Assembly: GCA_024276995.1 (NCBI GenBank)
Contig: JAJRWB010000057.1
Span: forward strand, 1 to 51,136
DNA: 51,136 bases
Origin: Candidatus Eiseniibacteriota bacterium
GTDB lineage: Bacteria; Orphanbacterota; Orphanbacteria; Orphanbacterales; Orphanbacteraceae
Direction of reading: 5' to 3'
Part shown: positions 1 to 9,615 of the stretch, one piece after another
Layout: the number at the start of each line of letters is the position of its first letter
How positions within the stretch are numbered: the stretch's first letter is position 1
Made by a program: the position numbers and the translations under genes
The notes under the pieces: generated by a model
What the model was told of the DNA's origin: nothing
Databases searched by the model: none
Seen by the model: only the letters and a program-made list of their open reading frames with translations

Positions 1-1340
1 AAGAACGGTTCGTCCACTTCGAGATCCCTCACGCCCGGGTTGTACCGGGCGAGCCCCTCGCGGTCGATCAGTGCGTTCTCGAACACGAGGAGGACGGGGA
101 CGCCGGCGCGGCGACACGATTCGACGAACCGGTCGAGAAGCTCCTCGGTCCGTGCGAGGGCCTCCTCGATGCCGGGCGGCGGCGGCACGATGTATCCCCG
201 CAGATCGACACGCACCGTTTCGATCCGAAGCGCCGGATCGACGAGGTAACCGTAGCGTCGGATCAGCGTGTTGATCCGTCCCGTGAGGAAACGATCGGCG
301 GGAAAACGGGGAAAGAACGTAGCCCGCGGCGACCGGGGCAGGGGAGACCACCGGCGGAGGTAATGTTTCGCCTTCGCCTTCAGCTCGGGACTGTTATCGG
401 TCAGGTCGTTCGTCCCCCACAGGAGGATCACCAGCTCGGGACCGTAGCGCAGCCCTTCCCGATCGAGAAGCTCGATCTCCTCCTCCTGGCCCGCGCCTCC
501 CCGGCCGAGGGGAATCACCTCGAATGAATCGTTATCCTGCGCGGCGGTGTTGAGGAGGCGTTCGAGCACGGCGGGGAACGCCGATCCGCGGGGCACTTGG
601 AGCGCCTCGACGAATGAATCACCGATCACCACGATCCTCCGTCTTCCGGCGCTGTTTTCGTACGTTCTCTCCACGTCGTTGAAGCCGTGGGAGTTGTTCT
701 CGATGCGCAGGGCGAATTCCCGGATTCTCCCCGGCTGGCCGGTATAGATGAACCGGGCGCTCGGCTTTCTCACCAAGGGCTGAATGGCGCGGAATTCGTC
801 GCGACCGACCCGCTTCGCTCCGCCGGTCGCCGCGTCGATCAGCAGAAGCGCTCCGGAAAGGAGAAAGAGCGCGGCGGTGAGAGCGCCCATCAGGAGGATC
901 CTATCGGCCAACCAGGAAGAAAGCGCCTTTTCGCCCTTCCGGGCCGCCTTCGTCCAAGCGAGAAGAAAGAAGGCGGCGCCGAGAAGGAAAAGCGCGAGCA
1001 TCCGGATCACATCGAGGCCGGACGGTTCGCGGAACCATCGCGCCGCCACGAGTACGGCGGGCACAACGAAGAAAAGGAGCGCCGCGCCGAGACGACCCGA
1101 TCGAAAGAGGGGCGACAGCGCCCGGGTGGGCCGGACGCCCCAAACCGCGAAGAAGAGCGCCGCGCCGAGAAAGAGGGCGTAGCAGATGAGAAGTGCGGTG
1201 TATTCGAGGGACCACCGCCCGAACAGGTCCGCCTCCTCGCTCCGCCGGCCGGCAAGGAAGAAGGCGAACAGAAGCGGCACCGCGCCGATCACCGCGCGAA
1301 CGGGAAAGTCGAGAGAATCGACACCTTTTTCCGGTTTCAT
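1..1340 (-). CDS. SGNH/GDSL-type hydrolase with N-terminal membrane segments (3' end outside window)
   Basis: The frame is open from an ATG at 1340 to the left edge, so the C-terminus is missing. The first ~165 residues hold about five hydrophobic stretches, including AVIGAVPLLFAFFLAG and YTALLICYALFLGAALFF. An SGNH hydrolase domain follows. The block I motif VVIGDSF places the nucleophile at about Ser242, and block III LLWGTNDL places the oxyanion-hole Asn at about 311. The catalytic Asp/His block lies beyond the window. Membrane-anchored SGNH proteins often add or remove acyl groups on surface polysaccharide, which would suit the glycosyltransferases and sulfotransferase nearby, but the substrate is unknown. 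It is divergent from the M16 protease gene, with 69 nt between the starts. The family call is firm; the role is inference. Confidence 0.85.
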   Translation of the reverse strand, partial: MKPEKGVDSLDFPVRAVIGAVPLLFAFFLAGRRSEEADLFGRWSLEYTALLICYALFLGAALFFAVWGVRPTRALSPLFRSGRLGAALLFFVVPAVLVAARWFREPSGLDVIRMLALFLLGAAFFLLAWTKAARKGEKALSSWLADRILLMGALTAALFLLSGALLLIDAATGGAKRVGRDEFRAIQPLVRKPSARFIYTGQPGRIREFALRIENNSHGFNDVERTYENSAGRRRIVVIGDSFVEALQVPRGSAFPAVLERLLNTAAQDNDSFEVIPLGRGGAGQEEEIELLDREGLRYGPELVILLWGTNDLTDNSPELKAKAKHYLRRWSPLPRSPRATFFPRFPADRFLTGRINTLIRRYGYLVDPALRIETVRVDLRGYIVPPPPGIEEALARTEELLDRFVESCRRAGVPVLLVFENALIDREGLARYNPGVRDLEVDEPF

Positions 1341-1375
1341 CGCTCAATAGTACAGAGGAACTTCGCGCGATGGGA

Positions 1376-1381
1376 TATAAT
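1376..1381 (+). promoter_or_regulatory. -10 box TATAAT upstream of the M16 protease
   Basis: A perfect TATAAT lies 29 nt before the TTG start at 1410, so transcription would start near 1388, just ahead of the ribosome binding site AGGAGG at 1398-1403. I see no good -35 hexamer at the usual spacing. It may depend on an activator. Confidence 0.45.
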
Positions 1382-1409
1382 TCACGCGGCTTTCAGCAGG
1401 AGGATTTCC

Positions 1410-4097
1410 TTGGCCGGTCGGTTCGGTTCATTTGTCGCTCTGCTGGCGCTTTTCGCCCCGCCCGTCGCGGCGGCGGCGGCGGACGCCACGGTGGCGGTTC
1501 TCGAAAACGGCATGAAGGTGGGTCTCATGGAGAACCACGGGAGCGAGATGATCGCCTCCACGGCGATCGTCGGGGCGGGCGCCGACTGGGAGACCGCCGC
1601 CACCGCCGGGTCGAGCCATATGCTCGAGCACCTGCTCTTCAATGGGACGGCGCGGCGCACCCAGAAGGAGCTGTACGATGATACCGATTTCTACGGCATC
1701 TACAGTAACGCCACCACGCGGCGCTCCCACACCGTCTATTTCGTTCTCGTATCGAAAGACCATATCGCCGAAGCCCTCGACATCCAGGAGGACATGCTCT
1801 TCCACTCGATTCTACCGGAGGACAAGTTCGAGAAAGAGCGGGGCATCGTCATCGAGGAGATCGGCAAGGACGAACAGAACCCGGCGGTTATCGCCGACAG
1901 GCTCTTCCGCGCCGCGGCGTTCCGCGGTTCACCGTACGGCAGGGAGGTGCTCGGCTCACGGGAGACGATCCGCGCACTCTCACGGGAGACGGTGCTCGAG
2001 TATTACCACGCCACATATGTACCCGACAACATGACCCTTCTCGTGGCGGGTGATTTCGACACCGATGCGATGCTCGATCTCGTGCGCGAACGATTCGGCG
2101 CGAACAACGGCCGGTCGGCTTCGCCCGTCCCGCCGGCGGCGCCCCCGCTTCCTCCTTCTCCCGGCGAGACGATCGTGCATCACGGCGTCGTCGACAAAGG
2201 GTATCTCTCCATCGCCCTCACCGCCCCGGCGATCGGATCGGAGGGAAGCCTTCTCTTCCCGGTGATCGCCGACCTTCTCGCCGACCGGTTGAACGAGCGG
2301 TTCGTTCTGGCGCGGGACGTCGAGCTCTTCTCCGTGGAATGTTCGTATGAGCGGAGGAAGACTTTCGGCCGCCTCCTCGTGTCGTGCACATTCGATCCTT
2401 CCCGTGACGCGAAGAAGATCGTCGCGGAAGTGCTCGAAGAGACGAGGCGATTCGCGGACGAAGGAGTGGACGCCGATCACTTCACGCGCAAGATGGTGTC
2501 GAGGAAGACGGGTGACATCTACCTGTCGGAAAAGCTTCATTATTACGGGATGATGATGGCGGAAGAGTACGCGTTGATCGGGCAAGAGGGTCTCGACGAG
2601 ACGAGGCGGCTTCTCGACGCGATCGACGCCGGCGGCGTTTCCGCCGAGGCGAAAAAGCGGATTCGCACCGACCGTTGGTTCGCGGCGATCCTCCTGCCGG
2701 GACCGGCGGACTACGACGACGAGGACTTCGCCGTCCACGTACCCGGAGAGACGAACGGATGGGAAACGGCCGGGCGGACCGGAGAGAGCACGGGCGGTTT
2801 CCGCGTGATCCGAAGGGCGCGGCGCCCCGGCGGAGAGGGCGGCGACGCGGGCCACGCGGGAAGCGTCCTCGACACCACTCTTTCGAACGGGTTGCGAATT
2901 CTCGTCGATTCGAACGATGATTCGGAGGTGTTCGCCGTTCATCTTCTCCTGAAGAACCGTTCGTGGCAGGAGCCGGAGGGGAAGGCGGGGATCGCCGATT
3001 TTCTCCACCGCCTCCTGCCACGCCGCGGCGGCGGGAAGGACGCGGCGGAGCTGCGCGTCGCTCTCGACAGGATCGGCGCCGAACTGAAGGTGAGCGACGC
3101 GGCGTATATTCCGTATGACGATTACTACACGACGCCCGATTTCTCGTTCATCCGGTTCACCACGATCGACGAGTTCATCGACCCGGGTCTCGACATCCTC
3201 GCCGATCTCGTCATCCGGCCCGATCTGGCGCCCGAGGACGTCGAAACCGTGAGGGAGGAGAAGCTCGCCATCGCCAGGGGGAAGGAAGAGACCCCTTCCG
3301 ATCTTTCAAGGGCTCTCTTCTATCGGCTCGTCTACGGAGACCATCCCCTCGCCGCCCCTCCCGAAGGGACGCCGACAACGATTCGAGGAATCACGGCGGA
3401 TGAGATCGCGTCGTTCCACAAGCTTTACATGGCAAGCGACAACATGATCATCTCGGTGGTGACCTCTCTTGACGGCCGGCGGGTCGTCTCCGCCCTGGCG
3501 GAGCGCTTCGGCGGCATGGAAAAGATGGGGAAAAGAAAACCGCCCCCCCCACCCATCCCCCTCACCGTGCGGGACAGTCTCGTCGCCGTCGACCACGGCG
3601 CGTCGCAGGCATACATCCGCACCGGCTACACGACGATCGTCTCCCCCGAAGAGAGACCCGCCCTCCAGGTGGCGGTGGCCCTCCTTTCAGGAGACCTCGC
3701 TTTCGACCTGAGGGAGACGCGTGGTCTCGCCTATTCGATCGGCGCCGGGGTATTCTACCGCAAGGAGCGCGCCACGGTGGTCGCCGCCATGGGCACGGCG
3801 CCGGATAACGTCGACGACGCGCTCGGCGCGATCCGTGAACATCTCGACACATACGCAAAACTCGACTCCATCCATGAGCGGGCGGTGGAGCGGACGGTGA
3901 ATTCCCTCATCGGCCGCGACCTGATGCGGCGCCTCTCGCGACCGAACCAGGCTTTCCGCCTCGGCATGAGCGCGTTCCGCGGCGAGACGGGGAGCGATCC
4001 GGTGGAGGCTCTTCGCGCGGTAACGAGGGAAGACGTGCTTCGAGCTGCGCGCAAGTATATCCGCTCCATGCCGGCTCGCACCGTCCTCGTCCGCTGA
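1410..4097 (+). CDS. Secreted two-domain M16 (pitrilysin/insulinase) family metallopeptidase
   Basis: This 895-aa zinc protease is exported by an N-terminal signal (AGRFGSFVALLALFAPPVAAAAA). The inverted zinc motif HxxEH is intact as HMLEH at residues 70-74, with the distal ligand Glu about 76 residues on in IVIEEIGKDE. The second M16 domain begins near residue 490. Its equivalent motif has decayed (IADFLHRLLP), which is normal for two-domain members, where the C-terminal half only helps to bind peptides. The start is the TTG at 1410 because AGGAGG sits 6 nt upstream. The frame stays open upstream to about 687, but that part is arginine-rich, lies opposite the SGNH gene and does not look like protein. 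It probably degrades peptides or proteins in the periplasm or at the surface. Confidence 0.93.
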   Translation: MAGRFGSFVALLALFAPPVAAAAADATVAVLENGMKVGLMENHGSEMIASTAIVGAGADWETAATAGSSHMLEHLLFNGTARRTQKELYDDTDFYGIYSNATTRRSHTVYFVLVSKDHIAEALDIQEDMLFHSILPEDKFEKERGIVIEEIGKDEQNPAVIADRLFRAAAFRGSPYGREVLGSRETIRALSRETVLEYYHATYVPDNMTLLVAGDFDTDAMLDLVRERFGANNGRSASPVPPAAPPLPPSPGETIVHHGVVDKGYLSIALTAPAIGSEGSLLFPVIADLLADRLNERFVLARDVELFSVECSYERRKTFGRLLVSCTFDPSRDAKKIVAEVLEETRRFADEGVDADHFTRKMVSRKTGDIYLSEKLHYYGMMMAEEYALIGQEGLDETRRLLDAIDAGGVSAEAKKRIRTDRWFAAILLPGPADYDDEDFAVHVPGETNGWETAGRTGESTGGFRVIRRARRPGGEGGDAGHAGSVLDTTLSNGLRILVDSNDDSEVFAVHLLLKNRSWQEPEGKAGIADFLHRLLPRRGGGKDAAELRVALDRIGAELKVSDAAYIPYDDYYTTPDFSFIRFTTIDEFIDPGLDILADLVIRPDLAPEDVETVREEKLAIARGKEETPSDLSRALFYRLVYGDHPLAAPPEGTPTTIRGITADEIASFHKLYMASDNMIISVVTSLDGRRVVSALAERFGGMEKMGKRKPPPPPIPLTVRDSLVAVDHGASQAYIRTGYTTIVSPEERPALQVAVALLSGDLAFDLRETRGLAYSIGAGVFYRKERATVVAAMGTAPDNVDDALGAIREHLDTYAKLDSIHERAVERTVNSLIGRDLMRRLSRPNQAFRLGMSAFRGETGSDPVEALRAVTREDVLRAARKYIRSMPARTVLVR

Positions 4098-4130
4098 TAC
4101 CGGCCGAGAATCGACACGGCCCGCGTCTTC

Positions 4131-4946
4131 CTACCGGTCGCGCCACACATCGAGCGATCGGCCGAGGATCTCCTCGAGCGCCTTCACATCGTCCTCCACG
4201 AACCGCCACAAAAGCGCCCGAAGCTCCTCCGGAAAAACCGGTTTCTCCTCGATACGGCGCACGAGCGCCTTCTCGCCCACCCTGCGAATCGGCGCGGGCG
4301 CCCCGTCGAGCAGCCGCCGCGCCGTTCTCGATCCGGGGAAGTTCCTGAAGAAACCGGTGCGGGCGGAAACGGTTCTCGGCGAGAGATCGACCCGGTCGAA
4401 CGGTTCGTCGGCCACCGAAAGGTGCCTCGCCACGGCGCGGAGCGTCCCACGGGGATCGGCGGTGTAGTCGTCGAAAAGAAGGATGGCGATCTGTTCGCGG
4501 GGAAAACGCTCGAGGTAGGGACGCAGCTGGAGGGCGTAGCGGGAACGATTGATATACATGGGGTCGCGAAGCACCTGTTCGGCCGGAGGGCGGCGGGTGT
4601 AGGCACGGATGAAGTCGTGGGCGTAGTGCGAGACGATCCGATCCACCGGGTGCCTGACGATATAGATCAGCCGGAGGCGGGGATTGTATTCATGGAGCCG
4701 TCCCGCCACATCGCCGTGTTCCGGAAGGAAAGTGTACGACGTGGACGCCTCTCCGCGAAGAGCACCGGGCCGATCGTCCCACATCGCGTCGTACTCTTCC
4801 GTCGCCGAGCGCCAGTCGCGCCGGGTGCTGAAGAAGTGGGGCTCCTTTTCGCGGCAGAACGACACGGCGGGGTGGGCGGCGATCTGCGCGGCGAGGCTGG
4901 TGGTGCCGCATTTCTGGGCACCGATGATCATGAAGTCCGCAGGCAT
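4131..4946 (-). CDS. PAPS-dependent sulfotransferase
   Basis: This 271-aa cytosolic-type sulfotransferase transfers sulfate from PAPS to an acceptor. The 5'-phosphosulfate loop is IGAQKCGTTSL (residues 8-18, Lys12 as the catalytic base/phosphate ligand). The 3'-phosphate site is IYIVRHPVDRIVSHY, with Arg98 and Ser106. This matches the Sulfotransfer_1/heparan-sulfate-sulfotransferase-like group. The ATG at 4946 is preceded by GGGGGAGAG. The frame stays open upstream, but it then runs antisense through the aminotransferase gene and is not coding. The acceptor cannot be told from sequence; a surface glycan or lipid is likely given the nearby membrane glycosyltransferases. It converges on the M16 gene, 33 nt away. 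Confidence 0.88.
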   Translation of the reverse strand: MPADFMIIGAQKCGTTSLAAQIAAHPAVSFCREKEPHFFSTRRDWRSATEEYDAMWDDRPGALRGEASTSYTFLPEHGDVAGRLHEYNPRLRLIYIVRHPVDRIVSHYAHDFIRAYTRRPPAEQVLRDPMYINRSRYALQLRPYLERFPREQIAILLFDDYTADPRGTLRAVARHLSVADEPFDRVDLSPRTVSARTGFFRNFPGSRTARRLLDGAPAPIRRVGEKALVRRIEEKPVFPEELRALLWRFVEDDVKALEEILGRSLDVWRDR

Positions 4947-5005
4947 CGTCTCTCCCCCGCCGCCGCTGTCACGGAGTCTCACGCTCTGTCGCGGAGCGCC
5001 CGGCC

Positions 5006-5015
5006 ATGGTACCAT
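5006..5015. repeat. 10-bp perfect palindrome between divergent genes
   Basis: ATGGTACCAT is self-complementary, and part of it (GTACCAT) recurs at 5023-5029. It lies in the 114-bp space between the divergent sulfotransferase and aminotransferase genes, where an operator or promoter would sit. TACCAT at 5010-5015 also resembles a weak -10 box. The function is speculative. Confidence 0.3.
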
Positions 5016-5060
5016 ACGCGATGTACCATCGGACAACGATCGGAATGAACGGCGGGCCGA

Positions 5061-6194
5061 ATGAGAATCGAACCTTTTCGCATGGAACGGTGGCAATCGG
5101 TTCACGAGCATCGCGTGGCGTATAACCTCTCCGAAAGCGGGGTCGCGCCGATGACGGTGGGCGACCTTCTCGCCGCCGGTGACGTGGAAGAAGCGGCCCT
5201 GTCGCTCGAGGAAATCGCCCTCGGCTACGCCCAGGGAAACGGCGAGGAACTCCTCCGCCGGAGGATTGCCGCCCTCTACCCGGGCGCCGGCGCACAGAAC
5301 GTGCTGATCACCCACGGCGGCGCGGAGGCGAACTTCCTCACCACCCTCACCCTTCTCGAACCGGGCGACGACGCGGTGATCATGATGCCCAACTACATGC
5401 AGATCCCCGGGCTGATCGCTCCGTGGGGCGGCCGGGCGCTTTTCTGGAACCTTGACGAAGAGCGCGGTTGGGACGCGGACGTGGAATCGCTTCACGCCCT
5501 CATTACCGAACGGACGAAACTCATTCTCCTCACGAACCCCAACAACCCGACCGGCCGCGCCTTTGACGACGATCTTCTCGACGCGGTGGCGGACGCGGCG
5601 CGCCGGTGCGGTGCGTGGGTGATCGCCGACGAGATCTACCGGGGCGCCGAGGTGAGCGGCCCGGAAACCGCCTCGTTCTGGGGGCGGTATGAAAAGACGG
5701 TGATCACCTCCGGGTTGTCGAAGGCGTACGGCCTCCCCGGTCTTCGCACCGGCTGGGCCGCCTCTCCCGACAGATCGATGATCGAGAAACTCTGGGCGAA
5801 CCACGACTATTCCACCATATGCTCGTCACCGCTCACCCAGGCACTCGCCGCCGAAGCGCTTCACCCACGCCGCCGGAACGCGCTCCTCGCCAGGACAAGA
5901 AAGATCATCGGCGAGAATCTTCCCGTGATCCGCGCCTGGGCGGACAGCCGGCCCGGCCGCTTCGTCTACCGCGCTCCCGACGCCGGCGCGATCCTCTGGC
6001 TTCGCTGCGCCGGCGACATCCCCTCCCTTCGCCTCGCGGAAGAACTTCTCCGGCACGAAGACACGCTCATCCTGCCCGGCGCCCACTTCGGAATCGAAGG
6101 GCACATCCGTCTCGGTTTCGGCTCGTCCCGAACGGACCTCGAAGAGGGCCTCGCCCGGGTCGGCGCCGGGATCGACCGCCTCGCTGCATCGTGA
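5061..6194 (+). CDS. PLP-dependent class I/II aminotransferase
   Basis: This 377-aa fold-type I enzyme carries the aspartate-aminotransferase-family signatures: the PLP phosphate region THGGAEA (84-90), TNPNNPTG (158-165), ADEIY with Asp190 and Tyr193 that contact PLP, and the Schiff-base lysine Lys221 in SGLSKAYGLPGLRTGW, where Arg229 binds the phosphate. It lacks the usual N-terminal arm and is slightly short. Substrate choice cannot be read from sequence; capreomycidine-synthase-like and general amino-acid transaminases share this look. The ATG at 5061 has only a weak ribosome site, and the ATG at 5082 is an alternative. Its TGA overlaps the GTG start of the NUDIX gene, so the two are translationally coupled. 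Confidence 0.88.
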   Translation: MRIEPFRMERWQSVHEHRVAYNLSESGVAPMTVGDLLAAGDVEEAALSLEEIALGYAQGNGEELLRRRIAALYPGAGAQNVLITHGGAEANFLTTLTLLEPGDDAVIMMPNYMQIPGLIAPWGGRALFWNLDEERGWDADVESLHALITERTKLILLTNPNNPTGRAFDDDLLDAVADAARRCGAWVIADEIYRGAEVSGPETASFWGRYEKTVITSGLSKAYGLPGLRTGWAASPDRSMIEKLWANHDYSTICSSPLTQALAAEALHPRRRNALLARTRKIIGENLPVIRAWADSRPGRFVYRAPDAGAILWLRCAGDIPSLRLAEELLRHEDTLILPGAHFGIEGHIRLGFGSSRTDLEEGLARVGAGIDRLAAS

Positions 6195-6793
6195 CCGGCG
6201 AAGATCTCTTCTCGCCGGTGAACGAAAAGCGTCTGCGCGAACTCCTGCGAATGAATGCGGTCCGAAACGACACCCTCGAGGATCGTCCTCGAAGGGCGGC
6301 CGCGTTTCTCACGCTCTTCGACAGGGAGGAAACGAAACTCCTTCTGATCCGCAAGAAGATCTCCCCCGGTTACCCGTGGAGCGGGCAAGTCGGTATGCCT
6401 GGCGGCTTCGTCGAGAAAGCGGATCGCGATGATCTTTCCACCGCCCGCAGGGAGCTGGAGGAAGAACTCGGCATCCCTCCTTCCGATGTGAACTGTCTCG
6501 GCGACCTCGGCTTCTTCCCGACCCGGATCACCGTTGTTTCGCTCCACGTATTTGTCGGGGTGTGGAACGGCGAAAAACCCCTGCGCATCGACGCGGGGGA
6601 GATCGCCGCCATCGTGGAGATTCCGGTGAACGAGCTTCTTCGCACCCACGAACGGAAAGGTTTCCCCGGGGGCGACCCCATGAAGATCGGTGTGGGGCGT
6701 CTTCGCTACCCGGCCGAGGGGACCACCGTCTGGGGCGTCACGGCACGGGTCCTTTTCGCCTTCAGCGAGATGGCGCTCGGCCGATCACGCTGA
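6191..6793 (+). CDS. NUDIX hydrolase, CoA-pyrophosphatase (NudL)-like
   Basis: This 200-aa protein begins with a GTG that overlaps the stop of the preceding aminotransferase (GTGA). The NUDIX box spans residues 71-95 and ends in RRELEEELGI, with the metal-binding glutamates present. The stretch SGQVGMPGG just before it resembles the UPF0035/NudL branch, which cleaves coenzyme A to 3',5'-ADP and phosphopantetheine. The overall layout (LLIRK, a box near the centre, FFPTRITVVSLHVFVG) also fits that branch. Other diphosphate substrates are possible. The 3' end overlaps the convergent spermidine-synthase-like gene by 32 nt. Confidence 0.82.
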   Translation: MTGEDLFSPVNEKRLRELLRMNAVRNDTLEDRPRRAAAFLTLFDREETKLLLIRKKISPGYPWSGQVGMPGGFVEKADRDDLSTARRELEEELGIPPSDVNCLGDLGFFPTRITVVSLHVFVGVWNGEKPLRIDAGEIAAIVEIPVNELLRTHERKGFPGGDPMKIGVGRLRYPAEGTTVWGVTARVLFAFSEMALGRSR

Positions 6794-9167
6794 TCGCGCC
6801 GAACGCCGCGCCGTAGGCAAGCGCTCCGCCGAGAAGCACGGCACCGTACCCGGCGGTGATGGCGAAAAGTGTGGCGAACACCGATGCGAAAACGGATGTG
6901 GCGCCGTTCACCGCCCACACCCACGGCATCATTCCCTCCCTCGCCCCACCGAGAGCGCGCACGCCGGCGGGAAAGGGCATCCCCATCAGCACGGCGGGAG
7001 GCGTGAGCACCGCCACGGAAAGAATCACACGCAGCACGAACGGCAGGCCGATGGCCGCATCGAAAAGATGAGGAAGGAGGAAGCGATATCCCACCGCGAC
7101 GAGACCGGCGGCGATCGCCGGGACGGCGCTCCATCGAACCGGCACTTTATCGGACAGGAAGCTTCCCGCGCCGCTCCCCGCGAGAAGAGAGAAGAGCACC
7201 ACGGTGAGCGCGTGCACCGGATGGCCGAGAAAGAGAATGAACCTCTGCACCAAGGGAATCTCCACGAGGAGGTAGGCGACGCCGAGGCAGAAGAAGTAGA
7301 AGAGGAAGACGCCGTTCCGCCCCCCGGCCGGTATCGTTTCGCCCCGCCGGATCACGAGGGGAAGAAAGAGACACGCCGCCGTGAGGATCCCGACGATCAC
7401 GAGAAGGGCGACGAGGACGAACACGGCGCGCACATTATTTTGCATCACGCCCTGCTCCAGCTCGCCGCCGAAAAGCGACCGGAGCGCGTCGGCCGGACGA
7501 AGCATATAGAAGAAGAACGGCCTGTCGTCGGTGGGAGGAGAGATATCGACCGGGTACGAGTGAATGAACTCATCGTGGTCCGGACCGAGAAGCTCTTCGA
7601 AATCGGGATGGTTCGTGCCGGGCGCGCCGCCGGGGGCGTACACCACGCCGAACTCGAGTTCCCGCGCGATCCGCCGCACATGCTCCACTTCGCCCGGCAG
7701 CCAAGGGGTGCGCTTCACAAGCAGCGTTCCCACACCGTCGCGGAACTCCTGCAGCTTGTACGCCCAGTCCCACGTCGACCGCTTGAACACCATGATGTGG
7801 GGGCCGACGTCCTCCACGCCGATGTTTCGGAGCGCCTTCGCCGCCACCGCCGTGAGTCGCAGCGTCTCGATCGGCCGTCCCTTGAAGAACCAGCGGGACA
7901 TGGTGAGAATCCCGTCTTCGTTCAGGTGGTCGAGAAACTCCGTGAAAGCTTCGTCTGTATACAGATTGCTTTCCGAAAGAACATACGCGCCCGCCGAGGA
8001 AGCGGCCCACGTGTCGATGAGCGACGCCTGAATTATATCGAACTTCTCGGGCGACCGGCGGACGTAACTTCGTCCCTCGTCATGGACGATCGTCACATCG
8101 GGCCTAGAATAGAGCCCCCCCGTGTAATCGCCGAACACGTCGTTCACCGTGTGAATGATCGCCGGGTTGATCTCCACGGCGGTCACGTCCCTGCTGCTCA
8201 TCGACAGCGCGGTGAGCACGTCCCTCCCCCCGCCCGGTCCGATGATCAACACCTTCGGTTCGTTCCGCAACGTGTACGCGAGCGATGAGACATCGTACTG
8301 CAGCGCCAGAACCTTCTTGAAATCACCGTCGAAACGAACGAGGGGCGTTCCCGCTTCCGCGTCGATTTTCAACCAGAGCGTCTCCGGTTTCGGCCCGGTG
8401 TACACCTTGCTGGTCGCCCAGTTCGGCGTTCCCTTCCGGAGCACGGTGATCCTGGCGAGAGCGTTCCATTCCTCATGAAGGATTTCCTCTTCGAGGTGAT
8501 CCTTGGTGAAATCGATCCGGAGCAGTCCCGTCCTCTCATGAACCAGGAGGAGGAGTGCGAGCGCCAAGAGGGCGCCCGTGCCCGGCCGCAGACCGGTTCG
8601 CGGAGGCGCGCAGGCGAAGAGGATCGACGAAAGCGCCGCGATGCAGCCGGAAGCGACCACTACCCCCGGGCCGCTCAATACGCCGAGGAGGGGCACCACC
8701 AGGGCGCAGCCGGCGCCCGCGCCGAGAAGATCGACGCCGTACACCGCACCGATTCGGTCTTTGAAACGGCTGAGGGCGAGGGCGATCACTACGCCGCCGA
8801 GGAAGAAGGGGATCGCCGCGAAGAGGTAGATCAGGAAGAGCGACACCGCCGCGGGAAGGGAAACGCGGTAGATGAACGGCACCCCCAGGACAAGCACGTA
8901 GGAAACGGGGATCGAAAGGGCGAAGAAGAACGCGCCTTTCGCCATCTGCCGGTGAACCCTTTCCCGGGGGAAGAGGTCGGGGCGGAAATGGAGAAGCATC
9001 CCCCCGGCGGCGAGACCGAAAAGGGCGAGGCTGATGGCGAGAAACGCGAAATGATACCAGAGAAGTACCGAGAAGATCCGGGTGAGCGCCACCTCGAGGG
9101 TGAGCAGCGAGAACGACGCGGTGAACACGCCGAGAAGGGTGGTCCGGTGGAGCGGCGGGCGGCTCAC
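6762..9167 (-). CDS. Membrane-embedded spermidine-synthase-like protein
   Basis: This 801-aa fusion has an N-terminal block of membrane segments (residues ~10-215, LEVALTRIFSVLLWYHFAFLAISLAL at its start, written here in part). A Rossmann SAM/dcSAM-binding domain like spermidine synthase lies at ~290-530, with LIIGPGGGRDVLTAL near residue 305 and VTAVEINP after it. A second membrane block lies at ~570-795. This architecture is common in environmental Gram-negatives; whether it makes polyamine or transfers something else is unknown. The start is a GTG with GAGGAGG just upstream. The stop codon lies inside the 3' end of the NUDIX gene. Confidence 0.85.
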   Translation of the reverse strand: MSRPPLHRTTLLGVFTASFSLLTLEVALTRIFSVLLWYHFAFLAISLALFGLAAGGMLLHFRPDLFPRERVHRQMAKGAFFFALSIPVSYVLVLGVPFIYRVSLPAAVSLFLIYLFAAIPFFLGGVVIALALSRFKDRIGAVYGVDLLGAGAGCALVVPLLGVLSGPGVVVASGCIAALSSILFACAPPRTGLRPGTGALLALALLLLVHERTGLLRIDFTKDHLEEEILHEEWNALARITVLRKGTPNWATSKVYTGPKPETLWLKIDAEAGTPLVRFDGDFKKVLALQYDVSSLAYTLRNEPKVLIIGPGGGRDVLTALSMSSRDVTAVEINPAIIHTVNDVFGDYTGGLYSRPDVTIVHDEGRSYVRRSPEKFDIIQASLIDTWAASSAGAYVLSESNLYTDEAFTEFLDHLNEDGILTMSRWFFKGRPIETLRLTAVAAKALRNIGVEDVGPHIMVFKRSTWDWAYKLQEFRDGVGTLLVKRTPWLPGEVEHVRRIARELEFGVVYAPGGAPGTNHPDFEELLGPDHDEFIHSYPVDISPPTDDRPFFFYMLRPADALRSLFGGELEQGVMQNNVRAVFVLVALLVIVGILTAACLFLPLVIRRGETIPAGGRNGVFLFYFFCLGVAYLLVEIPLVQRFILFLGHPVHALTVVLFSLLAGSGAGSFLSDKVPVRWSAVPAIAAGLVAVGYRFLLPHLFDAAIGLPFVLRVILSVAVLTPPAVLMGMPFPAGVRALGGAREGMMPWVWAVNGATSVFASVFATLFAITAGYGAVLLGGALAYGAAFGAISVIGRAPSR

Positions 9168-9551
9168 ACCGCCTCCTCGGGGCGGAGGGTTTCGTCCCCT
9201 ACCGACCGGGGAAGGGGTGCCCTGGAGGGGATCGGACCGGCGGCGCGTATGGCGATGCGGATCATGGCCTCATGATAGCGGCAGGCGCCTCTTCTTTCCA
9301 GGTATTGCGCCGTCGAAACGCTCACGATGTGGGCGGAGGACGCTCACCGCATGGACGGCAAAAGGGCGCGGGGACCTGTTGCCGCGCGCGGAAGACGGTC
9401 TACTTCGGCACGGTTCGTGCAAGTTCTTCCTTCGAACGGCGATGTGCCGTGTGTGCGCCGCGCCGGGACCGGCGGAGGCGTCCCCCTTCCGAAGGCGGTG
9501 GATGGGCGGTGTGGTGAGAGGAAGGGGGGCGCGGTTCCCGCCGGGAGGCGG
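9168..9551. other. Intergenic stretch without a recognisable gene
   Basis: About 380 bp separate the spermidine-synthase-like gene from the DUF302 promoter. Open frames here are short, arginine-rich and start without ribosome sites, so I call none of them. No strong hairpin or RNA gene was seen. Confidence 0.5.
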
Positions 9552-9580
9552 TTGCCCCCCCCGGAGGATCCGCGTATAAT
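9552..9580 (+). promoter_or_regulatory. Sigma70 promoter of the DUF302 operon
   Basis: TTGCCC (9552-9557) and a perfect TATAAT (9575-9580) are 17 bp apart. Transcription would begin near 9587, leaving a 29-nt leader that contains AGGAGG at 9604-9609 before the ATG at 9616. Confidence 0.8.
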
Positions 9581-9615
9581 GCGGGCGTTGAAACAACCCC
9601 TCCAGGAGGTTTGAC

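Noticed and set aside
687-1409. Upstream open frame continuous with the M16 protease
   Set aside because: It is Arg/Glu-rich, lies opposite the SGNH hydrolase gene, and a signal peptide with a good ribosome site begins at 1410.
4947-5804. N-terminal extension of the sulfotransferase through the aminotransferase locus
   Set aside because: The enzyme's PAPS-binding loop begins eight residues after the ATG at 4946, and the extension is antisense to a well-supported aminotransferase.
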